This document shows positions 1 through 7,607 of a stretch of 41,965 nt of DNA, piece after piece. The stretch comes from Candidatus Pelagibacter sp. (lineage in GTDB: Bacteria > Pseudomonadota > Alphaproteobacteria > Pelagibacterales > Pelagibacteraceae): the NCBI GenBank assembly GCA_002689925.1, contig NZIO01000026.1:1-41965 (forward strand), read 5' to 3'. The position numbers and the translations under genes are program-made. The notes under the pieces were generated by a model. That model was not told where the DNA came from. It searched no databases and saw only the letters and a program-made list of their open reading frames with translations. The first letter of the stretch is position 1, and the number at the start of each line of letters is the position of its first letter.

Positions 1-197
1 GAGAATACTCTGCAACTATGTATGGTTCTGATGGTGAAACAAATGACCAAGACTTTGATGCTATGACTAAAGAAGATGCTATAGCTTGTGTATTAGAACA
101 TTCAGATACTACTGAAGATGATATGAAAGCTAATCTTGATGCACAAATCGCATCACAAAAAGCACCTGAACTAACATCGAAAACTAAAGAGTGGTAA
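1..197 (+). CDS. C-terminal end of an unknown protein (5' truncated)
   Basis: An open frame enters from the left edge (first full codon at base 3) and stops with TAA at 195-197, giving about 64 residues ending in TSKTKEW. The fragment is acidic (many D/E, for example DDMKANLD) and has no recognised motif, membrane segment or cysteine cluster apart from one Cys. It lies just upstream of the holin-type genes on the same strand, so it could be the last gene of a tail or lysis unit. It is not in frame with the fibre gene that leaves the right edge if the window is simply circularised. I do not recognise it. Confidence 0.6.
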   Translation, partial: EYSATMYGSDGETNDQDFDAMTKEDAIACVLEHSDTTEDDMKANLDAQIASQKAPELTSKTKEW

Positions 198-204
198 ACA
201 TCAA

Positions 205-441
205 ATGCCTAAGAAAAAAATAATTAAATCATATCCTGAAGAAGCAGTTGGAATAAGATTATCTTCGCATGAAAAAATTTGTGCTGAAAGAATGAAAGCC
301 ATTCAAGATAGTATAAAAGAATTAAATAAAGAGGTTAAATGTCTTAGGCAAGATGTTTCAAAAGGAAAAGGTGCAGTTAGTTTATTAGTTTTTATAGCAA
401 CTATATTAGCTGCACTTATTGGAATGTTTCAATTTAAATAA
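205..441 (+). CDS. Small membrane protein, coiled coil plus C-terminal TM (XhlA-like layout)
   Basis: A 78-residue protein. Residues about 20-52 are charged and heptad-like (ERMKAIQDSIKELNKEVKCL), followed by one hydrophobic membrane segment at about 57-76. A cytoplasmic coiled coil followed by a single C-terminal membrane span is the layout of XhlA-type phage lysis accessory proteins. It starts 8 bases after the previous stop and sits 11 bases before a three-membrane-segment holin candidate, which supports a role in lysis. The family assignment rests on architecture and position, not on a diagnostic motif. Confidence 0.6.
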   Translation: MPKKKIIKSYPEEAVGIRLSSHEKICAERMKAIQDSIKELNKEVKCLRQDVSKGKGAVSLLVFIATILAALIGMFQFK

Positions 442-452
442 GGAGATTAAAA

Positions 453-836
453 ATGTGGTTTCAAGCAATTAAATTAGCCGTTTCTGCAGGCTCACATATA
501 TTCAAGAAAAAACAGGAAACAAAAATGATGATGGCTGATGCACAATACAAGCATGCCCAGAAAATGGCTTCGGGAGAAGCAGCCTATCAAGGAAAATTAT
601 TAGAATCAAGAGATTCGGACTGGAAAGACGAGGCGGTTTTAATAATTTTAACTTTGCCAATATTAGTAATTGCGTGGGGAGTTTTTAGTGACGATCCAGG
701 GTCAGCAGAAAAAATAAAACAATTCTTTGACCAATTCCAGCAGCTGCCGTCATGGTTTACAAATTTGTGGATTCTTGTAGTGGCAAGTATTTATGGAATT
801 AAAGGTACACAAATATTTAAGGGTGGTAAAAAATAA
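453..836 (+). CDS. Putative holin of the three-TM, GTA-holin-like type
   Basis: A 127-residue protein with a good Shine-Dalgarno (AGGAG, 441-445) before the ATG. It has a polar first 60 residues with a weakly hydrophobic N-terminus (WFQAIKLAVSAGSHIF), the motif SRDSDWKDE near residue 53, and two strong membrane segments (about 62-78 and 100-118), ending in a basic tail. The WKDE-then-hydrophobic pattern and size fit the GTA_holin_3TM family of marine and alphaproteobacterial phages. Holins permeabilise the inner membrane so that endolysin reaches the wall. The endolysin of this phage is encoded far away at 16337-16783. Function is inferred from family resemblance. Confidence 0.7.
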   Translation: MWFQAIKLAVSAGSHIFKKKQETKMMMADAQYKHAQKMASGEAAYQGKLLESRDSDWKDEAVLIILTLPILVIAWGVFSDDPGSAEKIKQFFDQFQQLPSWFTNLWILVVASIYGIKGTQIFKGGKK

Positions 837-838
837 AA

Positions 839-1204
839 ATGAATATATCAGATAAAACATTAGTAAGTATGCCAATTAAAAACATGCTAGGAATAATAGC
901 TGGTGTTGTTTTAGGTGTATTTGCATATACAGAAGTAACAGCTAGACTAACAAGTTTAGAAACTTCTAGAGAATTATTTCAAGCGGATTTACTTAAAAAA
1001 TCTGAACAATTGCCTACGGATCAAGAACAGTTTATGTTACTAGAGGATTTATATAAAACGGTAGAAAAAATTGAAATAAGAATTGAAGATATGATGCATA
1101 ATAAAGTTAATATAGAATTTGTAACTAAACAATTAGAAAAAGCTTTAAAAGATATTGAACAATTAAAAGATAAAGTAAGGGCAAATGGTAATGGTCATGG
1201 TTGA
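839..1204 (+). CDS. Membrane-anchored coiled-coil protein, possible i-spanin-like
   Basis: A 121-residue protein with an N-terminal membrane span at about residues 15-32 (MLGIIAGVVLGVFAYTEV) followed by an almost continuous charged, helical region predicted as coiled coil to the C-terminus (for example LEDLYKTVEKIEIRIEDM). It starts two bases after the holin stop. An N-in membrane anchor with a long external coiled coil, in a lysis cassette, is the design of inner-membrane spanins, but no lipoprotein partner with a clear lipobox is visible next to it. It could equally be a structural or accessory holin protein. Confidence 0.5.
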   Translation: MNISDKTLVSMPIKNMLGIIAGVVLGVFAYTEVTARLTSLETSRELFQADLLKKSEQLPTDQEQFMLLEDLYKTVEKIEIRIEDMMHNKVNIEFVTKQLEKALKDIEQLKDKVRANGNGHG

Positions 1205-1409
1205 AGTAGTAATTGCATTATTAATGATTGTAAATGGAGAGATTAAAGAACATAGAATACAAGAATCTATGAGTAATTGTTTAAAAGGAAAAAGAGTTGC
1301 TATGCGTACTAATACAAGTAATAATATTGAGTATCAATGCATTAAGTCAATGGCTGAGACAGAAATATATTTAAATCAAAAATCAATTAAAAAATTAATA
1401 TTAAAATAA
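1185..1409 (+). CDS. Small exported protein with two cysteines
   Basis: A 74-residue protein overlapping the previous gene by 20 bases. Three in-frame ATGs lie at 1185, 1191 and 1197; AAGGG at 1177-1181 suits 1185 or 1191. The N-terminus is hydrophobic (VEVVIALLMIVNG) and looks like a signal peptide or anchor; the remainder is polar with Cys in SNCLKGK and in YQCIKS. Small hydrophobic-leader proteins with a Cys pair recur in this genome (see 6986-7234 and 23189-23410). Function unknown; its place at the end of the lysis cassette suggests a periplasmic role. Confidence 0.55.
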   Translation: MVMVMVEVVIALLMIVNGEIKEHRIQESMSNCLKGKRVAMRTNTSNNIEYQCIKSMAETEIYLNQKSIKKLILK

Positions 1410-1413
1410 ATAT

Positions 1414-1431
1414 GGGCGTTTTATTACGCCC
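1414..1431. terminator. Bidirectional stem-loop between convergent genes
   Basis: GGGCGT (1414-1419) pairs with ACGCCC (1426-1431) around a six-base loop. It lies exactly in the 28-base gap between the convergent ends of the rightward lysis genes and the leftward SET gene, with T-rich DNA on the right side and A-rich DNA on the left, so it could terminate from both directions. Confidence 0.7.
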
Positions 1432-1437
1432 TATATT

Positions 1438-1740
1438 TTAAACTTTATACATTGTGTATTTAACTGTTAATTCCTCACCTTTTTTAATTAATCTATTCGT
1501 GATTAAATTAGTTTCCTCATAATACAAACAATCTTCTTTTTCTTTTATACAATTTGGTTTATTACTATGATTAATAAATCCCCCTAATGGTGTTCTTATA
1601 ATATCATTAAATTCAGTTATATGATGCATTACACCTAAGTTAATATTTTTCTTTATATCTTTAGTTGCAAATATACCTAATCCATCTATATCAGATTTTT
1701 TTATTGTTAAATTATTTGGTAATGGTTTATATCTTTTCAT
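1438..1740 (-). CDS. SET-domain protein (putative protein lysine methyltransferase)
   Basis: A 100-residue compact SET domain. Motifs in order: DIDGLGIFATKDIKKN (residues about 18-33, the GxG SAM-binding start), GGFINHSNKPNC (about 53-64, the NHSxxPN core that forms the active-site knot), and KGEELTVKY (about 87-95). All landmark motifs of the fold are present, although the pre- and post-SET cysteine clusters of chromatin enzymes are absent. It is the last gene of the leftward module and follows a 172-base spacer. SET proteins are common in marine phages; the substrate (a host or phage protein) is unknown. Confidence 0.88.
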   Translation of the reverse strand: MKRYKPLPNNLTIKKSDIDGLGIFATKDIKKNINLGVMHHITEFNDIIRTPLGGFINHSNKPNCIKEKEDCLYYEETNLITNRLIKKGEELTVKYTMYKV

Positions 1741-1912
1741 TTTTATATATCCTTTATTTATGAGCCTTTTTAGCAGGTTGCTCAGCTGCTTCGGTTTACT
1801 AGTACTGATGTAGGCTAGAGAGGATAGTGCCTATTACTCATCCTTGTACCATTGTCTGTTAGCTGTTGCCTAATAGGTCTTACATACAGTTCTAACTTCT
1901 AACCGAAACTGG
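1741..1912. other. Gene-free spacer with inverted repeats and a decayed promoter-like sequence
   Basis: This 172-base stretch between the primase-helicase and SET genes has no credible ORF. It contains the palindrome TACTAGTA (1797-1804), a 7-base inverted repeat CCTATTA/TAATAGG (1830-1836 and 1871-1877), and TAACC/GGTTA around 1900-1915. On the plus strand, CCTAATAGGTCTTACA (1869-1884) resembles the six promoters described below but is three bases shorter in the centre. It could be a transcribed, structured leader of the SET gene. Confidence 0.45.
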
Positions 1913-3547
1913 TTATAACACTTCTTTAAAAGCTAAATTACTTTCATTATAATTTAATCTTCCTGTGTCTACATTATAAATTGCTTGTCCACACATGCCT
2001 GTATCACCACTAAACCTAGATTTTAATACAGCAAATTTAACTATATTTCTATCTCTTTTTTCAACAGCCATCATATTTCTAGCAAAACCTATAATATCAA
2101 AACTTATTTGTTTTATACTTCCAGATCCCTTTATAGAATCTAAATTAGGCATAATACCTTCTTCAAAAGATTTACCTTCCCCTGAACTTTTTCTTAAATG
2201 AGATATTAATGTAAGATGTATATTATATCTTTTAACAATTTTTAATAAAGAACTCATTACTTTATCAATAGCTTCATTACCTGTAGCACCATCAACTCCT
2301 TCACTTACGGCAATTGTAATATGATCAAGTATTAAATAATTACAACCTAAAGCTGCTAAATATTCAATCCTATCTAATAAAGAACTATCAGCTACAGATC
2401 CTTGGTGGTCTAATAATATTAATCTTTCATCACCAAATACTTTTTCATAACCTTTTCTAGCTTCTTCATCAGTTACATCACCTGGCATTCTAATATTTTT
2501 TTCAATAGACATACCAATTAATTTAGTTGCTGTATCACCTATAGATTCTTCCAAAGATATTAAACCTATTTTATCTTTAGTTTTATCTAATAAATTTAAA
2601 ATAGTTTCTTTAACAACTGTTGATTTACCTGAACCTGTACCAGATGTAAATAAAGTAATTTCACCTAATCTCATTCCAAATAATTTATCATTTAAACCTT
2701 TTAAACAATTAGGATAAGCAATTGATTTAATTTCAGATCTTTCTTTAAATGCTTGCCATATTTTTTCACCAGTAATAAATGCATCAGGTTTATATACTTT
2801 AGCACCCCATACATCTTGTAAATATTCATCAATTAAACCTTTTGATAAAGCTTCATTAGCATCTTTATGAATACTATTTACAATATGTGCTTTACCAGGT
2901 TTAATAATATGTGCAACATCTTTTGCAGCCTCAATGCCATGCTCATCATTATCAAATGCTATAAATACTTTTTCATATTTATTAACAAAATCTAAATTAG
3001 ATGCAATATTTCTTCTAGCACTTTGAGCTCCATTAACAATTGATACAACATCAAATTGAGCCTTAGCTTTTGTAAGCATTTCTAATATTGATAAACAATC
3101 AACTTCACCTTCAGTAATAACTAAATTTTTTCTTTTACCACTATTAACTTGGTTAAATAATTCAGGTACTTCAGCTTTACCAATAACCCTAAAGTCTTTA
3201 GTAACAACTATTCTTTTCTTATATGCTTTAACTTTTTTATTTATGGTTATAGGATAATAATGACTTGTTATATTTCTTTTATCATCATATTCTATTTTAA
3301 CACCAGCATTATATAAAACCTTTTTGGATATACCTCTAAATGTATCTATTGGTAACTGTTCTATTTGATCCAATGTTAATTGTGACTGAATTACATTAAA
3401 TTCTATTTCAATATCTTGTGTTCCAGGTGCTGTGTTTTTTCTACAACTAAAACAATAAGCTGACCCATCAGAATAAACAGCATTTGCATCTGATGAACCA
3501 CAACTTTCACAACTTGTATGTTTTATAAATGATGTGTTTTTACCCAT
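1913..3547 (-). CDS. Primase-helicase, T7 gp4-like
   Basis: A 544-residue bifunctional replication enzyme that makes RNA primers and unwinds DNA at the fork. It has an N-terminal zinc ribbon with C13, C16, C32 and C35, a TOPRIM primase domain (VITEGEVDC near residue 144 and VFIAFDNDEHG near 194), and a hexameric DnaB/RecA-type helicase domain with Walker A GTGSGKST at about 303-310, Walker B YLILDHITI at about 408, and the later ISHLRKSSG motif. The length is close to that of T7 gp4 (566 residues). The ATG is preceded by GAGAGGAAA. The first 8 bases overlap the HNH gene, so translation is probably coupled. It belongs to the leftward replication operon with polymerase and exonuclease. Confidence 0.95.
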   Translation of the reverse strand: MGKNTSFIKHTSCESCGSSDANAVYSDGSAYCFSCRKNTAPGTQDIEIEFNVIQSQLTLDQIEQLPIDTFRGISKKVLYNAGVKIEYDDKRNITSHYYPITINKKVKAYKKRIVVTKDFRVIGKAEVPELFNQVNSGKRKNLVITEGEVDCLSILEMLTKAKAQFDVVSIVNGAQSARRNIASNLDFVNKYEKVFIAFDNDEHGIEAAKDVAHIIKPGKAHIVNSIHKDANEALSKGLIDEYLQDVWGAKVYKPDAFITGEKIWQAFKERSEIKSIAYPNCLKGLNDKLFGMRLGEITLFTSGTGSGKSTVVKETILNLLDKTKDKIGLISLEESIGDTATKLIGMSIEKNIRMPGDVTDEEARKGYEKVFGDERLILLDHQGSVADSSLLDRIEYLAALGCNYLILDHITIAVSEGVDGATGNEAIDKVMSSLLKIVKRYNIHLTLISHLRKSSGEGKSFEEGIMPNLDSIKGSGSIKQISFDIIGFARNMMAVEKRDRNIVKFAVLKSRFSGDTGMCGQAIYNVDTGRLNYNESNLAFKEVL

Positions 3548-3917
3548 ATATTTCCTCTCTTGTTATATTATATCTTTTTGTAGCCCATTTAACAAATCTT
3601 TTAATATCTCTTCCAGTTGCAGAGGTCATCATAAGGTTTGCTATATTTGTTACAAATTCTACATTGCCTTTTACATATCCTAATCTAGGATCTATTCTAT
3701 CTAATGTTGGACTTAATTTTCCTAAACTAATATTTGAAACTTTCATTGTGTATCCAAGGATTGGACATACTGAATTTTTAGGATAAATAGATTCCAAATA
3801 ATTAGATGTTAAATTAAAAGGTAAATTTTTTATTTTAGCTCGTCTTTTAGAGGCTTTGCAAGCAGTAACAGCAATACCCCTAATAGATTGATTATATTTT
3901 TTTTGATTAAATGCCAT
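3540..3917 (-). CDS. HNH / endonuclease VII-like phage nuclease
   Basis: A 125-residue basic protein. The N-terminal helix region has ACKASKRRAKIKNLPFNLT, and the centre has CPILGYTMKV followed by SPTLDRIDPRLGYVKGNVEF and NIANLMMTSAT. The block LDRID..xGYVxGNV with an upstream CP.LG is the signature of the small phage HNH nucleases often annotated as endonuclease VII-like or recombination endonucleases. It lies between exonuclease and primase, the place of the Holliday-junction resolvase gp3 relative to replication genes in T7-like phages, so a junction-resolving or host DNA degrading role is plausible. It overlaps both neighbours by a few bases. Confidence 0.75.
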   Translation of the reverse strand: MAFNQKKYNQSIRGIAVTACKASKRRAKIKNLPFNLTSNYLESIYPKNSVCPILGYTMKVSNISLGKLSPTLDRIDPRLGYVKGNVEFVTNIANLMMTSATGRDIKRFVKWATKRYNITREEIYG

Positions 3918-4644
3918 TTAAATAATTTCTCCAGTATTCTATTGACCATTTTGAATGATCATTAAAATCTTTAATAAGATATAACATTGTGCCCATTACA
4001 TTTAATCTTGATAAAAAATCTTCTGGATAATGTTTTTTATATGCTTTAATAATAGCTTCAAATTGTTCATTTAAAGTTTTATTTTTTAATATCTTATTTG
4101 CTTTAACCGGACCAACACCTTCAATACCTGGAATATTATCTACAGCATCACCTGTTAGTAATTGTTGATGGAAAAATTCTATTCCTTCAATTTTAGATAC
4201 AGCTGATAAATTATTATATAATAAATTATAAAATAAACCGCCAATAGTTTTCCAATCCTTGTCTAAAGTTATAAGCATATATAATTGTCCATTTTTAATA
4301 TACCTAAATGCTTCAACAGATGCTGTATCATCAGCTTCATATTTAGGAACCATAACAGGTTTATATTTTTTAATTATATACTCACGGCATTCTAAATAAT
4401 TTTCTGGTTTTTCTCTTCTTTTACCTTTATATTGTAAAAAGTTTTGTTTTATTTCTTTTCTAAAATTACCACCGCCTGAAATATGTAAACTATATTTATC
4501 ACAAGCAGTATTTTGTTTTACTTCATCATATATTTCATCAAATGTCTTTTTTACATCTAAATTTTCCTTTATGGACTTATTGCAGGCTCTATATATTAAT
4601 ACATCACCATCAACAATACCAATTATTTTATTAGTGGGTTTCAT
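3907..4644 (-). CDS. 5'-3' exonuclease, T7 gp6 / FEN family
   Basis: Removes RNA primers and degrades DNA 5' to 3'. Counting from the M at 4644 the protein has 245 residues. Metal-binding acidic motifs are visible: IVDGDVLIYRA at the N-terminus, KYEADDTAS (about 103-111), LDKDW (about 130), and the helix-hairpin-helix with GDAVDNIPGIEGVGPVKANKIL. An in-frame ATG 24 bases upstream (4668) lies directly on an AGGAG and is too close to use it; the start at 4644 gives the expected N-terminal MKPTNKIIGIVDGD and overlaps the polymerase stop by 14 bases. This is a core member of the replication operon. Confidence 0.92.
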   Translation of the reverse strand: MKPTNKIIGIVDGDVLIYRACNKSIKENLDVKKTFDEIYDEVKQNTACDKYSLHISGGGNFRKEIKQNFLQYKGKRREKPENYLECREYIIKKYKPVMVPKYEADDTASVEAFRYIKNGQLYMLITLDKDWKTIGGLFYNLLYNNLSAVSKIEGIEFFHQQLLTGDAVDNIPGIEGVGPVKANKILKNKTLNEQFEAIIKAYKKHYPEDFLSRLNVMGTMLYLIKDFNDHSKWSIEYWRNYLNGI

Positions 4645-6451
4645 ACCAGTTTTTCCCTTCTTTAGCATCTCCTGCCATTTGAATATTTAAATCTAATTCT
4701 TTAGTAATAAAATCACCAAATGAATAAGATAATATTTCTTTTACTCTTTTAATATTTTCTGGTTTAGTTTGAACTTGAACTTCATCATGAATTAACCCAA
4801 GCATATCAACGTCTAATTTTTCTTGTTTAAACATTTTAAAAGCATTAACAACAGCTGATTTAACTGTAATTGCTTCATATGCTTGTAATAAATAATTTAA
4901 CAATTTAAATGACGACTCAGCATATATTTTTCTTCCGTCTAATGCTGGAATAAAACCCATACCGTTTTTATTTTGTGTTGTATAAAAAAATTTATTTAAT
5001 CTATTATTTAGTTCTTTTAATCCAGGAAAGGCTACATATAATTTATTTTTAACTTCTTTACCTTTTTCTAAATCCTCAATTCCATTTACCATTTTACCTA
5101 ATTTAGCAAAACCCGCACCAAAAATTGTAGCGTATAATAAGCTTTTAGCTAATTGTCTGCTAACACCTACAATGTCTGCTGTTCTTTGGTGTATATCACC
5201 ATTTAAAACATGTTCATTTATATCTTTATTATTCAAATAATGACATAAAGCTCTAATTTGGTTACCTGCACTATCACAACCAACCATAATTTTACCATCA
5301 TCAGCTGTAAATAATTCTCTCATTTCTTTACCAAAAAATGAATTAACATTAGGTACATTTACTATTTTAGAATGTCTTTGTCTAAATGTTGGTGTACCTA
5401 CATTAAATGCTTCAACATAAACACGTCCATTATTTTCTTCAGCAAGTTCAATCCAACCTTTTAAAACTGAATGTCTTGATCTTAAACTATAATAATGTAA
5501 TATTTCTTTACCTAAATCACCTTTAATAGTATCAACACTATCAGGAGTTATTTTTGGTTCTCCCTTAGGAGTAAATTGTGTTGGCTTCCAACCACTATCT
5601 AATAACATACCTCTAACTTGTTCCATATTACCAAGATCTGCTTCAATCATTTCATATCTTTGAAATGTATCATTAGGTTTCCATTTATCAGTATCAGTTT
5701 GTTTAATTTCTTTACCTAAAAATTGTGATAACATTCTTGCACTAACAGAACTAAATCTACCATCTTGTAAATATTTAGCTGTTTTAGGCTCTTTATCAAT
5801 AAATACTTTTCTAGGTTTTAAAGTTGGATTAATTTTATCTTCAATTTTTTTCATTTCAAAAGTTAAATATTCATAATGCTTTTTAGCTAATAATAAATTA
5901 AACTTCCATTTATTTTTAACTTGTTCAGAACATAATTCAGCTATAGCATGTTCAGTTTGTAATGCTTTTTTATAAGTAGGTCTGTTTGTTATAAGTTCAT
6001 GTGCCTCTTTAACAACATAATTATAAACTTTATGATTTAAATTTACATCTTGAATTGCATACACTTTCATTGCTTCTGAATATTTATCAAATTCTTTAAA
6101 ATCACCTTTAGCATCATTTAATAATTTACCAAAATTACCTAATGAATGTTTTCCCTCTCTTCTATAATTATTCATTTGAGATAATAACATTGTATCTATA
6201 AATTTAATATTATTAGGTTTCCATCCTAATAATTTATTTAATATAACATTATCAAATGCAATTATATTATGTCCAATAATAACTTCACATTTATTTAAAT
6301 ATGATATTAATTCATTTAACGGTTTGCTATTTGGATCATAATCACTAAATGTTACTATTTCATTTGTATCTATATTTTTAGTAACAGCTATCCAAATATT
6401 AGTAACTGTATTTAATAAACCGTTTGTTTCAATATCATATATTATTTTCAT
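4631..6451 (-). CDS. DNA polymerase, family A, T7 gp5-like
   Basis: A 606-residue replicative polymerase with proofreading. Exonuclease motifs: I YDIETNG (D6, E8), II GHNIIAFDN, III YAIQDVNLN. Polymerase motifs: A VGCDSAGNQIRAL (about 390), B RQLAKSLLYATIFGAG, C LIHDEVQVQ (H555-D556-E557). All catalytic acids are present. It is about 100 residues shorter than T7 gp5 (704), as in many marine phages. Residue 3 of the motif B helix region reads KSLLYATIFG rather than the FxYG of T7; the meaning for dideoxynucleotide selectivity was not analysed. The gene overlaps the kinase upstream by 17 bases and the exonuclease downstream, indicating translational coupling. Confidence 0.96.
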   Translation of the reverse strand: MKIIYDIETNGLLNTVTNIWIAVTKNIDTNEIVTFSDYDPNSKPLNELISYLNKCEVIIGHNIIAFDNVILNKLLGWKPNNIKFIDTMLLSQMNNYRREGKHSLGNFGKLLNDAKGDFKEFDKYSEAMKVYAIQDVNLNHKVYNYVVKEAHELITNRPTYKKALQTEHAIAELCSEQVKNKWKFNLLLAKKHYEYLTFEMKKIEDKINPTLKPRKVFIDKEPKTAKYLQDGRFSSVSARMLSQFLGKEIKQTDTDKWKPNDTFQRYEMIEADLGNMEQVRGMLLDSGWKPTQFTPKGEPKITPDSVDTIKGDLGKEILHYYSLRSRHSVLKGWIELAEENNGRVYVEAFNVGTPTFRQRHSKIVNVPNVNSFFGKEMRELFTADDGKIMVGCDSAGNQIRALCHYLNNKDINEHVLNGDIHQRTADIVGVSRQLAKSLLYATIFGAGFAKLGKMVNGIEDLEKGKEVKNKLYVAFPGLKELNNRLNKFFYTTQNKNGMGFIPALDGRKIYAESSFKLLNYLLQAYEAITVKSAVVNAFKMFKQEKLDVDMLGLIHDEVQVQTKPENIKRVKEILSYSFGDFITKELDLNIQMAGDAKEGKNWYETH

Positions 6452-6983
6452 ATTTTAATTTATCCTTAAAGTAATTATAAACTTGTGCATAAAGCATTTC
6501 TTGTGAATTATTATTTTCAAAAACTTTTTGAAATTCAACATTATCTAAACCATGTTCAGATCTATGATCATCACCATTATATCCTGGCCTATGAACACCA
6601 ACACAAAAACCATATTTGTTAATCATTTCTAATTCATTTTTAAATCTAACATCAGGTATAACAATATTTTTTCTTGTATCTTTAATATCTCGTTCCAATA
6701 TTTTTACCCATATATCTTTATGTAATTCATCTCTAAAAGCCATACCTATTTTTTGCATCATATCTCTTGGAGATAAATAAAACCAATCAGGCATAGGTTC
6801 TTCTCTAAATATTCTTTCACCATTATCACCAGATAATATAGCTTTGTCTATACCAAATGTATAATGTATTAAATCTTTAATTGGTTGTGCAAATGACATT
6901 TTTTCAAATCCAAAACTGGTTTGTAATACATTTGCTATTGTATCTTTTCCTGAGCCTTTATATCCTGCAACTCCTATAATCAT
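6435..6983 (-). CDS. Deoxynucleoside monophosphate kinase
   Basis: A 182-residue P-loop kinase that phosphorylates dNMPs to dNDPs for phage DNA synthesis. Walker A GYKGSGKDT lies at residues 7-15; LSPRDMMQKIG and IVIPDVRFKNELE match the nucleotide and lid motifs of phage dNMP kinases (T4 gp1 type). Together with NrdA/NrdB (20337-23187) it forms the visible nucleotide-supply pathway. It starts two bases from the next upstream gene and overlaps polymerase downstream. Confidence 0.88.
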   Translation of the reverse strand: MIIGVAGYKGSGKDTIANVLQTSFGFEKMSFAQPIKDLIHYTFGIDKAILSGDNGERIFREEPMPDWFYLSPRDMMQKIGMAFRDELHKDIWVKILERDIKDTRKNIVIPDVRFKNELEMINKYGFCVGVHRPGYNGDDHRSEHGLDNVEFQKVFENNNSQEMLYAQVYNYFKDKLKYENNI

Positions 6984-6985
6984 AT

Positions 6986-7234
6986 TTATTTTCCTTCGTT
7001 ATAATAAAAATAAGTTTTTTTATCTTGTTCCATACAAGTATGAGCAAATATTGGTTTATTATTATAAGTATAATAACCCCATATATCATAACTGCCTGGT
7101 TCATAATTTGGATTTTCTTTCCAAACAATTTGTTTCATATAAACATCTTCACAAAATTCACCAGGTGCTACTTTAACAACTAAGTCAATTGAACCGCCAC
7201 TCATAAACCATAATGTTAATATAATTGTTTTCAT
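6986..7234 (-). CDS. Small exported protein, function unknown
   Basis: An 82-residue protein with a short hydrophobic leader (MKTIILTLWFMSGGSIDLVV) and two Cys (GEFCEDV and AHTCMEQ) in an aromatic-rich mature part (several W and Y). The ATG shares a base with the ASCH gene stop. The signal-like start and Cys pair suggest an envelope or periplasmic protein, unusual inside a DNA-metabolism operon. No family recognised. Confidence 0.55.
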   Translation of the reverse strand: MKTIILTLWFMSGGSIDLVVKVAPGEFCEDVYMKQIVWKENPNYEPGSYDIWGYYTYNNKPIFAHTCMEQDKKTYFYYNEGK

Positions 7235-7548
7235 TAATGAACCGTTTCAACCTTTTTAATTGTATATAAATAATTACAAGGATAATATTTTTTAAATTCT
7301 TCATCAATTTTAGCTTCTTCAAATATAAGTTCTAAATCTTCTGGTTCTAATTCTTTTAAATCTAATATTATACCAATAGTTATAATTAATTCTATTTTAT
7401 CAGTATCATTATTCATTAAACCAACTTTTTTGCCTTCCAGCGGTAAATAATATCTTCTAATTTCAGATTTCTTTTCACCAGATTTAATAAGATCTAACCA
7501 TTTTTTATCAATATTAAATGTGTGCATTTTAAATAATTTGTCCATCAT
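7234..7548 (-). CDS. ASCH-domain protein
   Basis: A 104-residue protein. The segment KKWLDLIKSGEKKSEIRRYY (residues about 16-35) is the signature W..I..GeKk.E.R of the ASCH/PUA-like fold, which binds RNA or nucleoside substrates. It is the first gene after the leftward promoter at 7556-7570, so it should be strongly expressed with the replication genes. Two ATGs lie at the start (7548 and 7545). ASCH proteins can bind or hydrolyse modified nucleosides; which applies here cannot be told. Confidence 0.75.
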   Translation of the reverse strand: MMDKLFKMHTFNIDKKWLDLIKSGEKKSEIRRYYLPLEGKKVGLMNNDTDKIELIITIGIILDLKELEPEDLELIFEEAKIDEEFKKYYPCNYLYTIKKVETVH

Positions 7549-7555
7549 AATTCTC

Positions 7556-7574
7556 TCTGTAAGGCATAGAATTT
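7556..7574 (-). promoter_or_regulatory. Phage RNA polymerase promoter candidate P1 (leftward)
   Basis: On the minus strand this reads AAATTCTATGCCTTACAGA, then GAGAATT and the ASCH start. It carries the 15-base core TCTATRYCTTACAGA (7556-7570) shared by all six copies. It directs transcription into ASCH, kinase, polymerase, exonuclease, nuclease, primase and SET. The terminator of the ssDNA-binding gene abuts it. Confidence 0.75.
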
Positions 7575-7575
7575 A

Positions 7576-7595
7576 GCTGGGCCGTTAAGCCCAGC
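7576..7595 (-). terminator. Terminator after the ssDNA-binding protein gene
   Basis: GCTGGGC (7576-7582) pairs with GCCCAGC (7589-7595), a perfect GC-rich 7-bp stem with a 6-base loop, 12 bases past the SSB stop. On the minus strand it is followed by TAAATTCT. It is directly upstream of promoter P1, a terminator-promoter junction that isolates SSB transcription from the replication genes. Confidence 0.75.
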
Positions 7596-7607
7596 CAAAT
7601 TATGCAA

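Noticed and set aside
1741-1912. tRNA or hammerhead ribozyme in the spacer
   Set aside because: CTGATGT lacks the CTGATGA core and GAAA partner, and no cloverleaf could be drawn.
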